DNA from: Schlegelella aquatica
Lineage (GTDB): Bacteria; Pseudomonadota; Gammaproteobacteria; Burkholderiales; Burkholderiaceae_C
Direction of reading: 5' to 3'
Assembly: GCF_026013905.1 (NCBI RefSeq)
Contig: NZ_CP110257.1
Coordinates: forward strand, 1,922,001 to 1,986,000
Length of the DNA stretch: 64,000 bases
Position 1 is the first letter of the stretch. Each line of letters starts with the position of its first letter. Positions 6,747-17,704 of this stretch are shown one piece after another. A program made the position numbers and the translations under genes. The notes under the pieces are model-generated. The model saw only the letters and a list, made by a program, of their open reading frames with translations, ran no database searches and was not told the origin of the DNA.

Positions 6747-8777
6747 TCAGGCCGTCGGTTCGGGCAGTGCCGTCTTCAGCTCGTCGATCCACGCCAAGGC
6801 TTCGTCCAGGGTCGCCACGCGCTGCATGGGCGGCAAGGCCGCGAGGAGGCGCCGTCCGTAGTGCATGCGTGCCAGCCGCGGATCGCACACGACGAGCAGT
6901 CCGCGGTCGGTCTCGGTGCGGATCAGCCGCCCGGCCCCCTGCTTGAGCGCGACGGCGGCCTCGGGAACGAAGTATTCGAGAAAGGCGCTGCGCCCTTCGC
7001 TTTCGAGCTTGCGCACGCGGGCCTCGACGAGCGGATCGTTGGGCGGCGGAAAGGGCAGCTTGTCGATGACCACGCACTGCAAGGCCTCTCCCGGCACGTC
7101 GATGCCTTCCCAGAAGCTGTGCGAGCCGACCAGCACGCACGGCTCGCCGGAGGTGAAGCGTTGCATCAGCTGGCGCTTCGGTGCGCTGCCTTGCACCACG
7201 ACCTCGATCGGCAGGTCCATGTCGTCAAAAGCGGTACGCAAGTCCGCAGCAATCGGAGCCAAGGCCCGCAGGGTGGTCGTGAGCACGAAGGTGCGCCCGC
7301 CCAGCCGCCCCGCCAGCCGAGCCGCGAGGGCCGCGACTGCCTGCGGGTGCTCGCCGCTGTTGGGAGCGGGAAAGCGCTCGGGCACATAGACGCGGGCGTG
7401 GCGCAGGTAGTCGAACGGGCTGCCTACGCGCAGCACCCGCGCGTCGTCCAGGCCTGTCGGCTCGGTGAACCAGCGCAGGCGCTCGTCGTCACCCAGGGTG
7501 GCGGACGTGAAGATCCAGGTGCGGGGCTGCGCCTGAAGCTGCTCGGTCATCGTCTGGCGGATGTCCAGGGGAGCCTCCACCAGGCGCGCCTGCAAGGGAC
7601 TGAGGTCGATCCAGCGAACGCGGTCTGCGGCCGTCTCTTCGGCGAAGCAGCGGGCGCGACCCGCCAGCTCCCGGGCGCGCTCGGCCAGCTTGACGAAGTC
7701 GGGCGCGAGCTCGCTGACCGTTTCGAGCCCCTCCTCCGCGCGGGCGAGTTGCTCGGCCAACCGCGCCAACGCAGCACCGAAATCGGCCCGCCCGGCGCGT
7801 TCCTGCCAACGCAACTTCAGGGTGCCGCGGGACTCGCGCAGGGGCCCGGCGGCGGCCAGACGCAAGTCGCGTGCGGCGTGCTCGCACGCCGAGGCCAGCT
7901 CTTGCCAGGGCACCAGGCCCCGGGCGTGGCCGAGCCCGGCGGCCAGCATGTCGCGCGAGAAGTCGATCACCTGCCCCGTGCTCAGCATGCGACCGAGGAA
8001 CTGCACCCCCGCCTCGGCGAGCTGGTGCGCCTCGTCGAAGACGAGCACGTCCACGCTCGGCAACAGCTCGGCCATGCCGGTTTCCTTGAGCAGCAGGTCG
8101 GCGAAGAAGAGATGGTGGTTGACCACGACGACGTCCGCCGCCAGCGCTTCCCGGCGTGCTTTCATCACATGGCAGGCGCGGTAGCTGGGGCAGTCGCTGC
8201 CGAGGCAGTTGTCTCGGGTGGACGTGATGAGCGGGATGACAGGCGAGCGGTCGTCCAACCCGTCCAGTTCGGCCAGGTCGCCCGTGCGGGTGACCTGCGC
8301 CCACTGTTCTACCTTGGCGAGCGCGCGCACGGCGTACCGGTCGGGCAATGTCGCCGTGTGGCGGGCCTGCTCCAGCCGGTGCAGGCACAGGTAGCTTGCA
8401 CGGCCCTTGAGCAGCGCGATCTGCACCGGCACGGAAAGAGCGTCGCGCACGTGCGGCAGGTCGCGCAGGAAGAGTTGGTCCTGCAGGCTCTTGGTGGCGG
8501 TGCTCACCAGCACGCGGCCGTCCGCCAGCAAGGCGGGAACGAGGTAGGCGTAGGTCTTGCCGACGCCGGTGCCCGCCTCGGCCACGAGGACGGAGCGCTC
8601 GGAGATCGCACCGGCCACGGCGAGCGCGAGCCGCGTCTGGGCCTCGCGCTCCCGGTACGACGGGTCGACCTGAGCCAGCGAGCCGTCGCACGCGAAGGCC
8701 TGCCGCACCGCCGTCACCAGGACGTGCTCCTGCGCGTCGCGGTCGGCGACGTCGCCCTGGGCTTCGGGGGCGGTCAT
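6747..8777 (-). CDS. DinG/YoaA-family ATP-dependent DNA helicase (Fe-S, XPD-like)
   Basis: The 676-residue product is a superfamily 2 helicase of the XPD-like group, which unwinds damaged or structured DNA 5' to 3'. Walker A is AEAGTGVGKT (about 66-75). Four cysteines that can hold the 4Fe-4S cluster lie at 131 (SYLCLHR), 191 and 196 (NCLGSDC) and 202 (YRACH). The DEAH box is VFDEAHQL (about 247-253). The C-terminal helicase motifs include VLVGSHSFWEGIDVPG and QGAGRLIRTETD. The length falls between E. coli YoaA (636) and DinG (716), so I leave the symbol blank. Its ATG overlaps the stop of the upstream DUF465 gene in ATGA, implying translational coupling. The 3' end borders the IS110 stub. 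Confidence 0.92.
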   Translation of the reverse strand: MTAPEAQGDVADRDAQEHVLVTAVRQAFACDGSLAQVDPSYREREAQTRLALAVAGAISERSVLVAEAGTGVGKTYAYLVPALLADGRVLVSTATKSLQDQLFLRDLPHVRDALSVPVQIALLKGRASYLCLHRLEQARHTATLPDRYAVRALAKVEQWAQVTRTGDLAELDGLDDRSPVIPLITSTRDNCLGSDCPSYRACHVMKARREALAADVVVVNHHLFFADLLLKETGMAELLPSVDVLVFDEAHQLAEAGVQFLGRMLSTGQVIDFSRDMLAAGLGHARGLVPWQELASACEHAARDLRLAAAGPLRESRGTLKLRWQERAGRADFGAALARLAEQLARAEEGLETVSELAPDFVKLAERARELAGRARCFAEETAADRVRWIDLSPLQARLVEAPLDIRQTMTEQLQAQPRTWIFTSATLGDDERLRWFTEPTGLDDARVLRVGSPFDYLRHARVYVPERFPAPNSGEHPQAVAALAARLAGRLGGRTFVLTTTLRALAPIAADLRTAFDDMDLPIEVVVQGSAPKRQLMQRFTSGEPCVLVGSHSFWEGIDVPGEALQCVVIDKLPFPPPNDPLVEARVRKLESEGRSAFLEYFVPEAAVALKQGAGRLIRTETDRGLLVVCDPRLARMHYGRRLLAALPPMQRVATLDEALAWIDELKTALPEPTA

Positions 8778-8986
8778 GCGGGCTCTTGGGGCTGGAGCTG
8801 CGCTTCCAGGCGAGCGATTTGGTCCCGCAGCAAGAGCCGACGCTTCTTCAGGCGCCGCAGCGCGAGCTCGTCGAAGGGGCGCTGCAACTCGGCCTGGTCG
8901 ATCAGGCTGTCGAGGTCTGCATGCTCCATGCGCAATTCGATCAGGCGACGCTCGGGCGAATGCAGGTTGTCGGCGATGGGGACCAT
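8774..8986 (-). CDS. DUF465 / YdcH-family small protein
   Basis: The 70-residue protein is a predicted all-helical hairpin, rich in Leu, Arg and Glu. It contains HADLDSLIDQAELQRPFDEL and RRLKKRRLLLRDQIARLEAQ, the classic DUF465 pattern with a C-terminal KKxRLxLKDxI motif. The function of the family is unknown. ATG 8984-8986 was chosen because it gives the usual family length. The ORF overlaps the helicase start by four bases, so the two are probably co-translated. It diverges from the PP2C phosphatase gene. Confidence 0.85.
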   Translation of the reverse strand: MVPIADNLHSPERRLIELRMEHADLDSLIDQAELQRPFDELALRRLKKRRLLLRDQIARLEAQLQPQEPA

Positions 8987-9055
8987 CGGTAGGAATGCCC
9001 GATCAAAAGCAAGTACCGCTGAATTATAGTTTTGGCCTCTTCCCACAGGCCGCTT

Positions 9056-9823
9056 ATGAGCGCAAATCCCAAGGGCTACCGCCTGACCGCAGCCACCGGC
9101 ATCCACCGCGGCGACCGCCTCTATCAGCAGGACCAGGTCGACATCCTGCCCCATGCCCGGGTGCCGGGGTGCCTGTTGGCCGTGGTGGCCGACGGCATGG
9201 GCGGCAAGAGCGGCGGGCGCAAGGCGTCCGACCAGGTGGTGCTCACGGCGCGGCAGTTGTTCGATCGGTATGCGCCGCAAAGCGACGATCCGTCCGACAC
9301 GCTCAAACAGCTCGTGCTCGAATCGCACCTGATGATCAAGCTGACGGCGATCACCGCCGAGGAAGAGCCGCACAGCACCGTGGCGGCCTTCCTGGTGAGC
9401 CCCGGGCGCGAATGCGACGTGATCCATGCGGGCGATTCGCGCGTGTACCACTTCCGGGGGGCCGACTTGGTGTTTCGCACGAAGGACCACTCCTACGTGC
9501 AACGCCTCGTCGAGGAAGGCCAGATCACCGAGGAAGAAGCCAACGTGCATCCGCAGTCGAACCTGCTGACCGGCTGCCTCGGCACCTTCCAGGACCCTCC
9601 GTTGACTTTGCACCACATCGACCGCCTGGAGATCGGCGACACCATGCTGGCTTGCAGCGACGGGCTGTGGCACTACTTCAGCCCGCGCGAACTCGGCGCC
9701 ATCGTCAACACCCTGCCTCCCCGCGACGCGAGCGAGATGCTGGTCACCAAGGCGCGACAGCGGGCCCGCGGCAGCGGCGACAACCTCTCGCTGGCCATCG
9801 TGCGGGTCGAGGCGCTGGCCTGA
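9056..9823 (+). CDS. PP2C-family protein serine/threonine phosphatase
   Basis: The 255-residue cytoplasmic enzyme removes phosphate from Ser/Thr using two metal ions. All core motifs are visible: the N-terminal Asp motif in RLYQQDQVD, VVADGMGGKSGG, VIHAGDSRVYHFR, MLACSDGLW and GSGDNLSLAIV. There is no membrane segment and no fused domain. I chose ATG 9056 over an upstream TTG at 9032 because similarity begins after it and a TATAGT -10-like hexamer (9025-9030) would otherwise overlap the coding start. No kinase gene is adjacent; the nearest candidates in this window are the kinase-HDOD genes about 35 kb away, so partnership is only a guess. Confidence 0.92.
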   Translation: MSANPKGYRLTAATGIHRGDRLYQQDQVDILPHARVPGCLLAVVADGMGGKSGGRKASDQVVLTARQLFDRYAPQSDDPSDTLKQLVLESHLMIKLTAITAEEEPHSTVAAFLVSPGRECDVIHAGDSRVYHFRGADLVFRTKDHSYVQRLVEEGQITEEEANVHPQSNLLTGCLGTFQDPPLTLHHIDRLEIGDTMLACSDGLWHYFSPRELGAIVNTLPPRDASEMLVTKARQRARGSGDNLSLAIVRVEALA

Positions 9824-9865
9824 GCCGCTCGCGCCTCAGCCAGAGGCCGGCTCGGCAGGCCCCAA

Positions 9866-9887
9866 GCCGCGGTGGGGACGCCGCGGC
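9866..9887. terminator. Hairpin between convergent PP2C and zapE genes
   Basis: A perfect 7-bp GC-only stem (9866-9872 with 9881-9887) and an 8-nt loop lie 43 bases after the phosphatase stop. There is no U-tract on either strand, so termination is possible but unproven. Confidence 0.3.
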
Positions 9888-9988
9888 AGTCACCCGGCAT
9901 CGGGCGTAGCGGCCAGCCGGCGAAAGCGATCGTCGTGCCTGGACACCCGAGGCCCCGAGAACCGATCGGAGCGCGCACCGAGGCCTCA

Positions 9989-11089
9989 TCACGTCAGCCG
10001 CGTGTCCACCTCACGGTGTTGCAGCGACAGGAACTCGCGCGACTGCATTTCATGCAGTCGAGAGACGGTGCGGGGGAACTCGTGCGCGAGCGGCCCCTCG
10101 GTGTAGAGTTGCTCGGGCGGCACCTCGGCAGAGATGATGAGCTTCACCCGGCGGTCGTAGAGCACGTCGACCAGCCACGTGAAGCGCCGCGCCTCGGAGG
10201 CGAGACGCGGCGGCATCTGGGGAACGTTGGACAGCAGCAGCGTGTGGAACTGCGTCGCAAGCTCCAGGTAGTCGTTCTGCGAGCGCGGGCCGCCGCACAA
10301 CGTCTGGAAGTCGAACCACACCACCCCTCCGGCGCGCCGCCGCGCGCGGATCTCGCGGTGCTCGATGTGCAGCACCGGGTCCTCGTCGGCGTGTTCGGCC
10401 AGTTGATCGAACGCTCGCGACATGGCCGCATCCGCCTGCGGTCCGAGCGGCGTGTGGTAGAGCTGCACCTGCTCCAGCGTGCGGCGCCGGTAGTCGGTGC
10501 CGTTGTCGACGTTGACGATCTCCAGCTTGTCCTTGAGCAGCTCGATCGCGGGCAGGATGCGGTCGCGGTGCAGGCCGTTGGGATAGAGCTCGTCCGGGTG
10601 AAAGTTGGACGTGGTGACGATGCTCACGCGGTGTGCGAACAGCGACTCCAGCAGCCGGTGGAGGATCATCGCATCGGTGACATCGGCCACATGGAACTCG
10701 TCGAAGCAGATGAGCCGGTGGCGACGTGAGATGCGGCGCCCGAGCTCGTCCAACGGGTTGGGCAGGCCCTTGAGGTCGGCCAGCTCCCGATGCACCTCGC
10801 GCATGAACTCGTGGAAGTGCAGCCTCGTCTTGCGCTGCAGCGGCACCGCCTGGTAGAAGCAGTCCATCAGGAAGCTCTTGCCGCGTCCCACCCCGCCGTA
10901 CATGTAGACGCCGCGGGGCAGCGGCGGGCGGCGCAGCAGCTTGGCCAGAGCATTCGAGCGGCGCGCCTTGTAGTCGACCCACTCGTCGTAGCACCGTTGC
11001 AGCGCCGCCACCCCCCGCAGTTGCGCCGGGTCGCTGTGGTAGCCGCGCTCTTTGAGTGCGCGTTCGTACAGTTCGGTGACTGTGACCAT
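9989..11089 (-). CDS. zapE: Cell division protein ZapE (AFG1-like ATPase)
   Basis: ZapE is a Z-ring-associated ATPase of the AFG1 family that acts during division, especially under heat or low oxygen. The 366-residue product contains Walker A GGVGRGKSFLMDCFY, the HFHEFMREVHREL helix, Walker B RLICFDEFHVADVTDAM, the sensor region SIVTTSNFHPDELYPNGL and the C-terminal WLVDVLYDRRVKLIISAEVP. ATG 11089 starts the family-conserved N-terminus VTELYERAL; the frame is open upstream but without similarity. It lies downstream of lpdA on the same strand with about 150 bp of hairpin-rich DNA between, as in many Burkholderiales. Confidence 0.94.
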   Translation of the reverse strand: MVTVTELYERALKERGYHSDPAQLRGVAALQRCYDEWVDYKARRSNALAKLLRRPPLPRGVYMYGGVGRGKSFLMDCFYQAVPLQRKTRLHFHEFMREVHRELADLKGLPNPLDELGRRISRRHRLICFDEFHVADVTDAMILHRLLESLFAHRVSIVTTSNFHPDELYPNGLHRDRILPAIELLKDKLEIVNVDNGTDYRRRTLEQVQLYHTPLGPQADAAMSRAFDQLAEHADEDPVLHIEHREIRARRRAGGVVWFDFQTLCGGPRSQNDYLELATQFHTLLLSNVPQMPPRLASEARRFTWLVDVLYDRRVKLIISAEVPPEQLYTEGPLAHEFPRTVSRLHEMQSREFLSLQHREVDTRLT

Positions 11090-11126
11090 CGCCAGACGGC
11101 GCCAGGGCGCCCCGCCTCCTCGAACA

Positions 11127-11153
11127 TCAGGGGCGACGCGCGATCGCCCCTGA
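11127..11153 (-). terminator. Perfect 10-bp inverted repeat upstream of zapE
   Basis: TCAGGGGCGA (11127-11136) pairs with TCGCCCCTGA (11144-11153) around a 7-nt loop. There is no U-tract. It lies 38 bases before the zapE start, so it may act as a leader element as well as a transcription barrier. Confidence 0.35.
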
Positions 11154-11206
11154 ATACCTTGCGCTCCCCGCACGTCCGGCCACCGGGCGCCGGGGGTGCG
11201 CCCAGC

Positions 11207-11230
11207 CGCGCCGCCTTGCCTGGCGGCGCG
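11207..11230 (-). terminator. Hairpin directly after lpdA
   Basis: A perfect 9-bp stem (CGCGCCGCC, 11207-11215, with 11222-11230) and a 6-nt loop begin 8 bases past the lpdA stop. No U-run follows, so it may stabilise the 3' end of the sucAB-lpdA mRNA or act with Rho. Confidence 0.4.
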
Positions 11231-11237
11231 GGGCCGA

Positions 11238-12668
11238 TCAGAAGTTGAGCGAGCGCTTGTCCACCGCCAGCGCCGCTTCCTTGACCGCCTCGGACAAGGA
11301 CGGATGCGCATGGCAGATCCGGGCGATGTCCTCGGCGCTGGCCTTGAACTCCATCGCCACGACCGCTTCGGCAATCAGCTCGGAGGCAAAGGGACCGATG
11401 ACGTGGACGCCCAGGATCTCGTCCGTCTTGGCGTCGGCCAGGAACTTCACCAATCCGGTGGTGTCGCCCAGCGCGCGGGCGCGGCCGTTGGCCATGAACG
11501 GGAAGGTGCCCGCCTTGTAGGCCCGCCCTTCGGCCTTGAGCTGCTGCTCGGTCTTGCCCACCCAGGCGATTTCGGGGCTCGTGTAGATGACCCAGGGAAT
11601 GGTGTTGAAGTTGACGTGCCCGTGCTGGCCGGCGATGCGTTCGGCCACCGCGACGCCCTCCTCCTCCGCCTTGTGGGCGAGCATCGGGCCGCGCACCACG
11701 TCGCCGATCGCCCAGACGTTCGGCAAGTTGGTACGGCATTCGTCGTCCACCACGATGGCGCCACGCTCGTCCAGCGTCAGGCCCACGGATTCGGGGTTCA
11801 GGCCGTGGGTGTTGGGCACGCGGCCGATCGAGACGATGAGCCGCTCGCACTCCAGCGTCTGCGCGGCACCCTTGCTGTCGGTGTACGCGACGCTCACGCC
11901 GTCCGCACCCGCCTGGACTTCGCCGATCTTCACGCCGAGCTCGATCTTGAGCCCTTGCTTCGTGAAGGCCTTGTGCGCTTCCTTGGCGATCTGCTCGTCG
12001 ACCGCCGCAAGGAAGGTCGGCAGCGCCTCGAGCACCGTCACCTCGGCCCCGAGACGGCGCCACACCGAGCCCATCTCCAGCCCGATGACGCCGGAGCCGA
12101 TCACGCCGAGCTTCTTCGGCACCTGCGGGATGCGCAGCGCGCCGTCGTTGGAGAGGATCTTGTCCTCGTCGAAGGCCACGCCGGGCAGCGCGCGCGGGTT
12201 GGAGCCGGTGGCCACGATGACGTGCTTGCCGACGAGCGTCTGCTCCTCGGCGCCGCTCACCTTGATCTCGTAGCCGCCCTCGGCGGCCTTGACGAACGAG
12301 CCGCGGCCGTGGAAGAAGCTGACCTTGTTCTTCTTGAAGAGATACAGGATGCCGTCGTTGTTCTGCTTCACGACCGCGTCCTTGCGGGCGAGCATCTTCG
12401 CGACGTCCACCGACAGCCCGCTCACCTGGATGCCGTGGTCGCCGAAGTGCTTGGCCGCGTGCTCGAAGTTCTCGGACGACTGCAGCAGCGCCTTGGACGG
12501 GATGCAACCGACGTTGGTGCAGGTGCCTCCGGGTGCCGGCTTGCCGTCCTTGTTCTTCCACTCGTCGATGCAGGCGGTGTTGAAGCCGAGCTGCGCCGCG
12601 CGGATGGCGGCGATGTAGCCGCCGGGGCCGCCGCCGATGACGACGACGTCGAATGATTTGCTAGTCAT
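11238..12668 (-). CDS. lpdA: Dihydrolipoyl dehydrogenase (E3 of 2-oxoglutarate dehydrogenase)
   Basis: The 476-residue flavoprotein reoxidises dihydrolipoyl groups on E2 and passes electrons to NAD+. It has the N-terminal FAD-binding motif [13 protein letters not shown], the redox disulfide in [16 protein letters not shown], the NAD-binding glycines in [16 protein letters not shown], and the C-terminal dimerisation domain with [15 protein letters not shown], where the catalytic His-Glu pair is found. It is the third gene of the sucA-sucB-lpdA cluster, about 150 bp after sucB, and so is assigned to the 2-oxoglutarate complex. A perfect hairpin follows its stop. Confidence 0.97.
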   Translation of the reverse strand: MTSKSFDVVVIGGGPGGYIAAIRAAQLGFNTACIDEWKNKDGKPAPGGTCTNVGCIPSKALLQSSENFEHAAKHFGDHGIQVSGLSVDVAKMLARKDAVVKQNNDGILYLFKKNKVSFFHGRGSFVKAAEGGYEIKVSGAEEQTLVGKHVIVATGSNPRALPGVAFDEDKILSNDGALRIPQVPKKLGVIGSGVIGLEMGSVWRRLGAEVTVLEALPTFLAAVDEQIAKEAHKAFTKQGLKIELGVKIGEVQAGADGVSVAYTDSKGAAQTLECERLIVSIGRVPNTHGLNPESVGLTLDERGAIVVDDECRTNLPNVWAIGDVVRGPMLAHKAEEEGVAVAERIAGQHGHVNFNTIPWVIYTSPEIAWVGKTEQQLKAEGRAYKAGTFPFMANGRARALGDTTGLVKFLADAKTDEILGVHVIGPFASELIAEAVVAMEFKASAEDIARICHAHPSLSEAVKEAALAVDKRSLNF

Positions 12669-12707
12669 GGCTCAAACGCTTCCTAAGCGGTTCGTCCCTG
12701 GGGGACA

Positions 12708-12725
12708 GACCGCCGTGAGGCGGTC
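12708..12725 (-). other. Small hairpin in the sucB-lpdA gap
   Basis: A perfect 7-bp stem (GACCGCC, 12708-12714, with 12719-12725) is closed by a 4-nt loop. It lies 40 bases upstream of lpdA within a 150-bp gap, where it could be an mRNA processing or stability element. Confidence 0.3.
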
Positions 12726-12818
12726 GGGGTGCGGGTCTGGACTGGCGGGCCCAAGCCGGTGCAGGTCTTTCGGCCGGCCTGGGCACCCCTCGGGGGGCGG
12801 CCGCCAGAGGGTCAGGGA

Positions 12819-14114
<1,296 letters not shown>

Positions 14115-14225
14115 GTTGTGTCTTTCGCTGTTCTAACGCCGCGCTGAATCGCCGGGACGTCCCGGCCAGACGCGCGCCTTCGGGGCGGCGCGCAGCGGCC
14201 GCCCCGAAGACCGGTGTATGAGCCG

Positions 14226-17084
14226 TTACTTGGTGAGGACGAAACCCTTGAGCTTGGCGAAGGCCTGCTCGAGCAGGGCCTTCTGCTGCTCCTGGTGCAG
14301 GTGCGCGTAGCCCACGGCCGGCGAGGCCGAGGCCGGGCGGCCCGCGTAGCCGAGCTTCTGTCCCTCGAGCATGTTCTCGTGGATGTAGTGCTGCACGAAG
14401 AACCAGGCCCCCTGGTTCTGGGGCTCGTCCTGGCACCAGACGATGTCGGTGGCGTTGGGGAACTTCTTGAGTTCCGCCGCGAAAGCCTTGTGCGGGAACG
14501 GATAGAGCTGCTCCACACGCAGGATCGCCACGTCGCCGGCCTTCTTCTCCTCGCGCTTCTTGACGAGGTCGTAATAGACCTTGCCCGAGCAGACGATGAC
14601 CCGCTTGACCTTCTCGGCCACGATGCCCGCGTCGAGCTCGCCGATGACGGTGCGGAACTCGCCCTTGGTGAACTCGGCGAGCGGCGAGGTGGCGTCCTTG
14701 GCACGCAGCAGCGACTTGGGCGTCATGATGACCAGCGGCTTGCGGAACATGCGCACCATCTGCCGACGCAGCAGGTGGAAGATCTGGCTGGCCGTGGTGG
14801 GCTGGCAGATCTGCATGTTGTTGTCCGCGGCAAGCTGCATGAAGCGCTCCAGCCGCGCCGAGGAGTGCTCGGGGCCCTGGCCTTCATAGCCGTGCGGCAG
14901 CATCAGCACCAGGCCGTTGGCGCGGCCCCACTTCACTTCGCCGGAAGCGATGAACTGGTCGATCACCACCTGGGCGCCGTTGGCGAAGTCGCCGAACTGG
15001 GCTTCCCAGATGACCAGCGTGTTCGGGTCCGCCGAGGCGTAGCCGTACTCGAAACCGAGCACCGCCTCCTCAGACAGGATGGAGTCGATGACGACGAACG
15101 GGGCCTGGTTCTCGGCGACGTTCTGCAGCGGGATGTAGGTGCCCTCGTCCCACTTCTCGCGGTTCTGGTCGTGCAGCACCGCGTGGCGATGAGAGAAGGT
15201 GCCGCGGCCGCAGTCCTCGCCCGACAGACGCACCGGATAGCCGCTGGCCACGAGCGACGCGAACGCCAGGTGCTCGCCCATGCCCCAGTCGACGTTGATC
15301 TCGCCGCGGCCCATCGCGGCGCGGTCGGCGATCACCTTCTCGACCAGCGGATGGAGCTTGAAGTTGCTCGGCACCGTGGTGATGCGCTCCGACAGGCGCC
15401 GGATCTCGGCGAGCGGCAGCGCGGTGTCGGCGGCATCCGTCCACTTCTTGCCCAGGAAGGGCGTCCAGTCCACCGCGTACTTGCTCTTGTAGTTGGTGAG
15501 CACGGGGTCGACCGTGTGACGGCCCGCGTCCATCGCGGCGCGGTAGGCTTTGACCATCGCGTCGGCGTCGTCGGGGGAGATCACGCCCTGAGCCACCAGC
15601 TTGTCGGCGTACAGCTTGCGCGTGCCGGGGTGCTGCGCGATCTTCTTGTACATGAGCGGCTGGGTGAGCGAGGGCGTGTCCTGCTCGTTGTGGCCCAGCT
15701 TGCGGAAGCAGACGATGTCGACCACCACGTCCTTCTTGAACTGCTGGCGGTAGTCGAGCGCGAGCTGCGTGCACAGAACGACGGCTTCGGGGTCGTCGCC
15801 GTTGACGTGCAGCACCGGCGCCTCGATCATCTTGACGACGTCGGTGCAGTAGAGCGTCGAGCGCGCGTCGCGCGGATCGGATGTGGTGAAGCCGATCTGG
15901 TTGTTGATGACGATGTGTACCGTGCCGCCGGTGTAGTAGCCGCGCGTCTGCGCCAGCGCCAGCGTCTCCATCACCACGCCCTGGCCGGCGAACGCGGCGT
16001 CGCCGTGCACCAGCACCGGCAGCACCTGGCCGCCTTCCTTGTCGCCACGACGGTCCATGCGGGCCTTGGCCGAGCCTTCCACGACCGGGTCGACGATCTC
16101 GAGGTGCGAGGGGTTGAAGGCGAGCGACAGGTGCACCGGGCCACCGGGCGTGGACACGTCGCTCGAGAAGCCCTGGTGGTACTTCACGTCGCCCGCGGGC
16201 AGGTCCTCGGGCGCCTTGTGCTCGAACTCGGCGAATAAGTCCTTGGGCATCTTGCCCAGCGTGTTGACCAGCACGTTCAGGCGGCCCCGGTGGGCCATGC
16301 CGATCACGATCTCCTGCACGCCCTTTTCGCCGCCGCGCTTGATGAGCTCGTCCATGGCGGCGATGAAGCTCTCGCCGCCTTCGAGAGAAAAGCGCTTCTG
16401 GCCGACGTACTTGGTGTGCAGATACCGCTCCAAGCCTTCGGCCGCGGTCAGGCGCTCGAGGATGGCCTTCTTCTTCTCGGCCGTGAACGCGGGCTTGGAG
16501 CGGATGCTCTCCAGACGCTCCTGCCACCAGCGCTTCTCGCCCGGGTCGGTGATGTGCATGAACTCCGCGCCGATCGTGGCGCAGTAGGTCTCACGCAGCG
16601 CCTGCAGGATCTCCCGCAGGGTCATCTGGTCGGCCTTGGTGAAGTAGGTGTTGGTCGCGCTGAACGTGATGTCCATGTCGGACTCGACCAGGTCGTAGAA
16701 GGCCGGTTCGAGTTCCGGGATGCGCGGGCGCTCGTGGCGCTTGAGCGGGTCGAGATCGGCCCAGCGGGAGCCGAGGAAACGATAGGCAGCGATCAGGGAC
16801 TGGACGTGGACCTGCTTGCGCGCGACGGCCAGGTCGGCGCTGCTGGTCTTGACGGCGAACGCGTTGGACTTGGCACGCTGCGCGAAGGACTCGATGACCG
16901 GCGCGTGCGGGACGTCACGGGCTTCGGAGCCGTCGACCGCGGGAACGTTCTGCAGCGCGTCGAAGTAGGCGCGCCAGTTGTCCGGCACGGAGCCGGGGTT
17001 GTCGAGGTACTGTTCGTACAGCTCCTCGACGTAGGGAGCATTGCCCCCGAACAGGTACGAGTTCGACCTGTATTGCTGCATCAT
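14226..17084 (-). CDS. sucA: 2-oxoglutarate dehydrogenase E1 component
   Basis: E1 decarboxylates 2-oxoglutarate with thiamine diphosphate and loads the succinyl group onto E2. The 952-residue product starts at the first of two adjacent ATGs (17084, MMQQYRSNSYLFGGN) behind GAGGTG. It has the short N-terminal E2-binding segment, then YVGQKRFSLEGGESFIAAMD, the thiamine-binding stretch HGDAAFAGQGVVMETL with VIVINNQ-like IVINNQIGFTTSD, and the C-terminal half with GQGPEHSSARLERFM and CQDEPQNQGAWFF. The length is typical. It is the first gene of sucA-sucB-lpdA, behind a 228-bp upstream region. Confidence 0.97.
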   Translation of the reverse strand: MMQQYRSNSYLFGGNAPYVEELYEQYLDNPGSVPDNWRAYFDALQNVPAVDGSEARDVPHAPVIESFAQRAKSNAFAVKTSSADLAVARKQVHVQSLIAAYRFLGSRWADLDPLKRHERPRIPELEPAFYDLVESDMDITFSATNTYFTKADQMTLREILQALRETYCATIGAEFMHITDPGEKRWWQERLESIRSKPAFTAEKKKAILERLTAAEGLERYLHTKYVGQKRFSLEGGESFIAAMDELIKRGGEKGVQEIVIGMAHRGRLNVLVNTLGKMPKDLFAEFEHKAPEDLPAGDVKYHQGFSSDVSTPGGPVHLSLAFNPSHLEIVDPVVEGSAKARMDRRGDKEGGQVLPVLVHGDAAFAGQGVVMETLALAQTRGYYTGGTVHIVINNQIGFTTSDPRDARSTLYCTDVVKMIEAPVLHVNGDDPEAVVLCTQLALDYRQQFKKDVVVDIVCFRKLGHNEQDTPSLTQPLMYKKIAQHPGTRKLYADKLVAQGVISPDDADAMVKAYRAAMDAGRHTVDPVLTNYKSKYAVDWTPFLGKKWTDAADTALPLAEIRRLSERITTVPSNFKLHPLVEKVIADRAAMGRGEINVDWGMGEHLAFASLVASGYPVRLSGEDCGRGTFSHRHAVLHDQNREKWDEGTYIPLQNVAENQAPFVVIDSILSEEAVLGFEYGYASADPNTLVIWEAQFGDFANGAQVVIDQFIASGEVKWGRANGLVLMLPHGYEGQGPEHSSARLERFMQLAADNNMQICQPTTASQIFHLLRRQMVRMFRKPLVIMTPKSLLRAKDATSPLAEFTKGEFRTVIGELDAGIVAEKVKRVIVCSGKVYYDLVKKREEKKAGDVAILRVEQLYPFPHKAFAAELKKFPNATDIVWCQDEPQNQGAWFFVQHYIHENMLEGQKLGYAGRPASASPAVGYAHLHQEQQKALLEQAFAKLKGFVLTK

Positions 17085-17312
17085 CTCGCTCACCTCATAC
17101 CCCGGTTTCCAGGGCTGTTGGCTGGTTGGACAACCTTCCGCGACACGGCTTGACCGGTTGGCGGATTGCGACCCGCCTTTCATCTGGGTTCAGGGAAACC
17201 AGCAAAGGGGACGGGAAGGACGGAAAGTCAGAACGCGCACTCTAGCACTGATGCAACTCAATCGCCAGCGCCGAGTGCGCGCTCTGCCCCCGTTCGGGCA
17301 AGAAACGCGCGT

Positions 17313-17582
17313 TCAATCTGTCTTGGGCTCGGGTGCGCCCGGAGCATGGACGGGCGGAGGTGACGCCGCGGAGCGGCCGCGCGGGAGCGTGCCCCCGACG
17401 CCGACCCCCACCCCGCCGCGCGAGACGCCGACGGAGCCGCCCAGACGCCCGTCACTGCCGACGGACACCCCGACGCCCACCGGACCGACGGGGACCCCGA
17501 TGCCGACGCCCACCGAGGCGCAGGCGCTCAGCCCGCCTGCGAGCAGCAGGGCAAGCAGCCGATCGATGTGGAAGATGCGCAT
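17313..17582 (-). CDS. Small Gly/Val-rich lipoprotein, function unknown
   Basis: The 89-residue ORF starts at ATG 17582 with MRIFHIDRLLALLLAGGLSA and a Cys at 21, a convincing signal peptide and lipobox (LSAC). The mature part is an almost perfect alternation of Val and Gly (SVGVGIGVPVGPVGVGVSVG, later VGVSRGGVGVGVGG) with a Pro-rich end, which would suit a glycine-zipper or amyloid-like strand. I do not recognise a named family. Longer upstream starts would bury the signal peptide. It lies between soxX and sucA on the same strand. Confidence 0.6.
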   Translation of the reverse strand: MRIFHIDRLLALLLAGGLSACASVGVGIGVPVGPVGVGVSVGSDGRLGGSVGVSRGGVGVGVGGTLPRGRSAASPPPVHAPGAPEPKTD

Positions 17583-17704
17583 CCTGCAACTGTAGGCGAG
17601 GATGCCGCAGACCGGCCGGCTGCAAGGCATGGCCGCACGGGCGGGCAGGAGAAGCCCCCAAGGTGGGGGCCGGGCGCGCACCGGCAGAGCCGGCGCGCGA
17701 CTTC

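Noticed and set aside
9824..9988. Possible small gene between PP2C and zapE
   Set aside because: The gap is 165 bp between convergent genes, holds only a hairpin, and the frames open there are continuations of antisense shadows.
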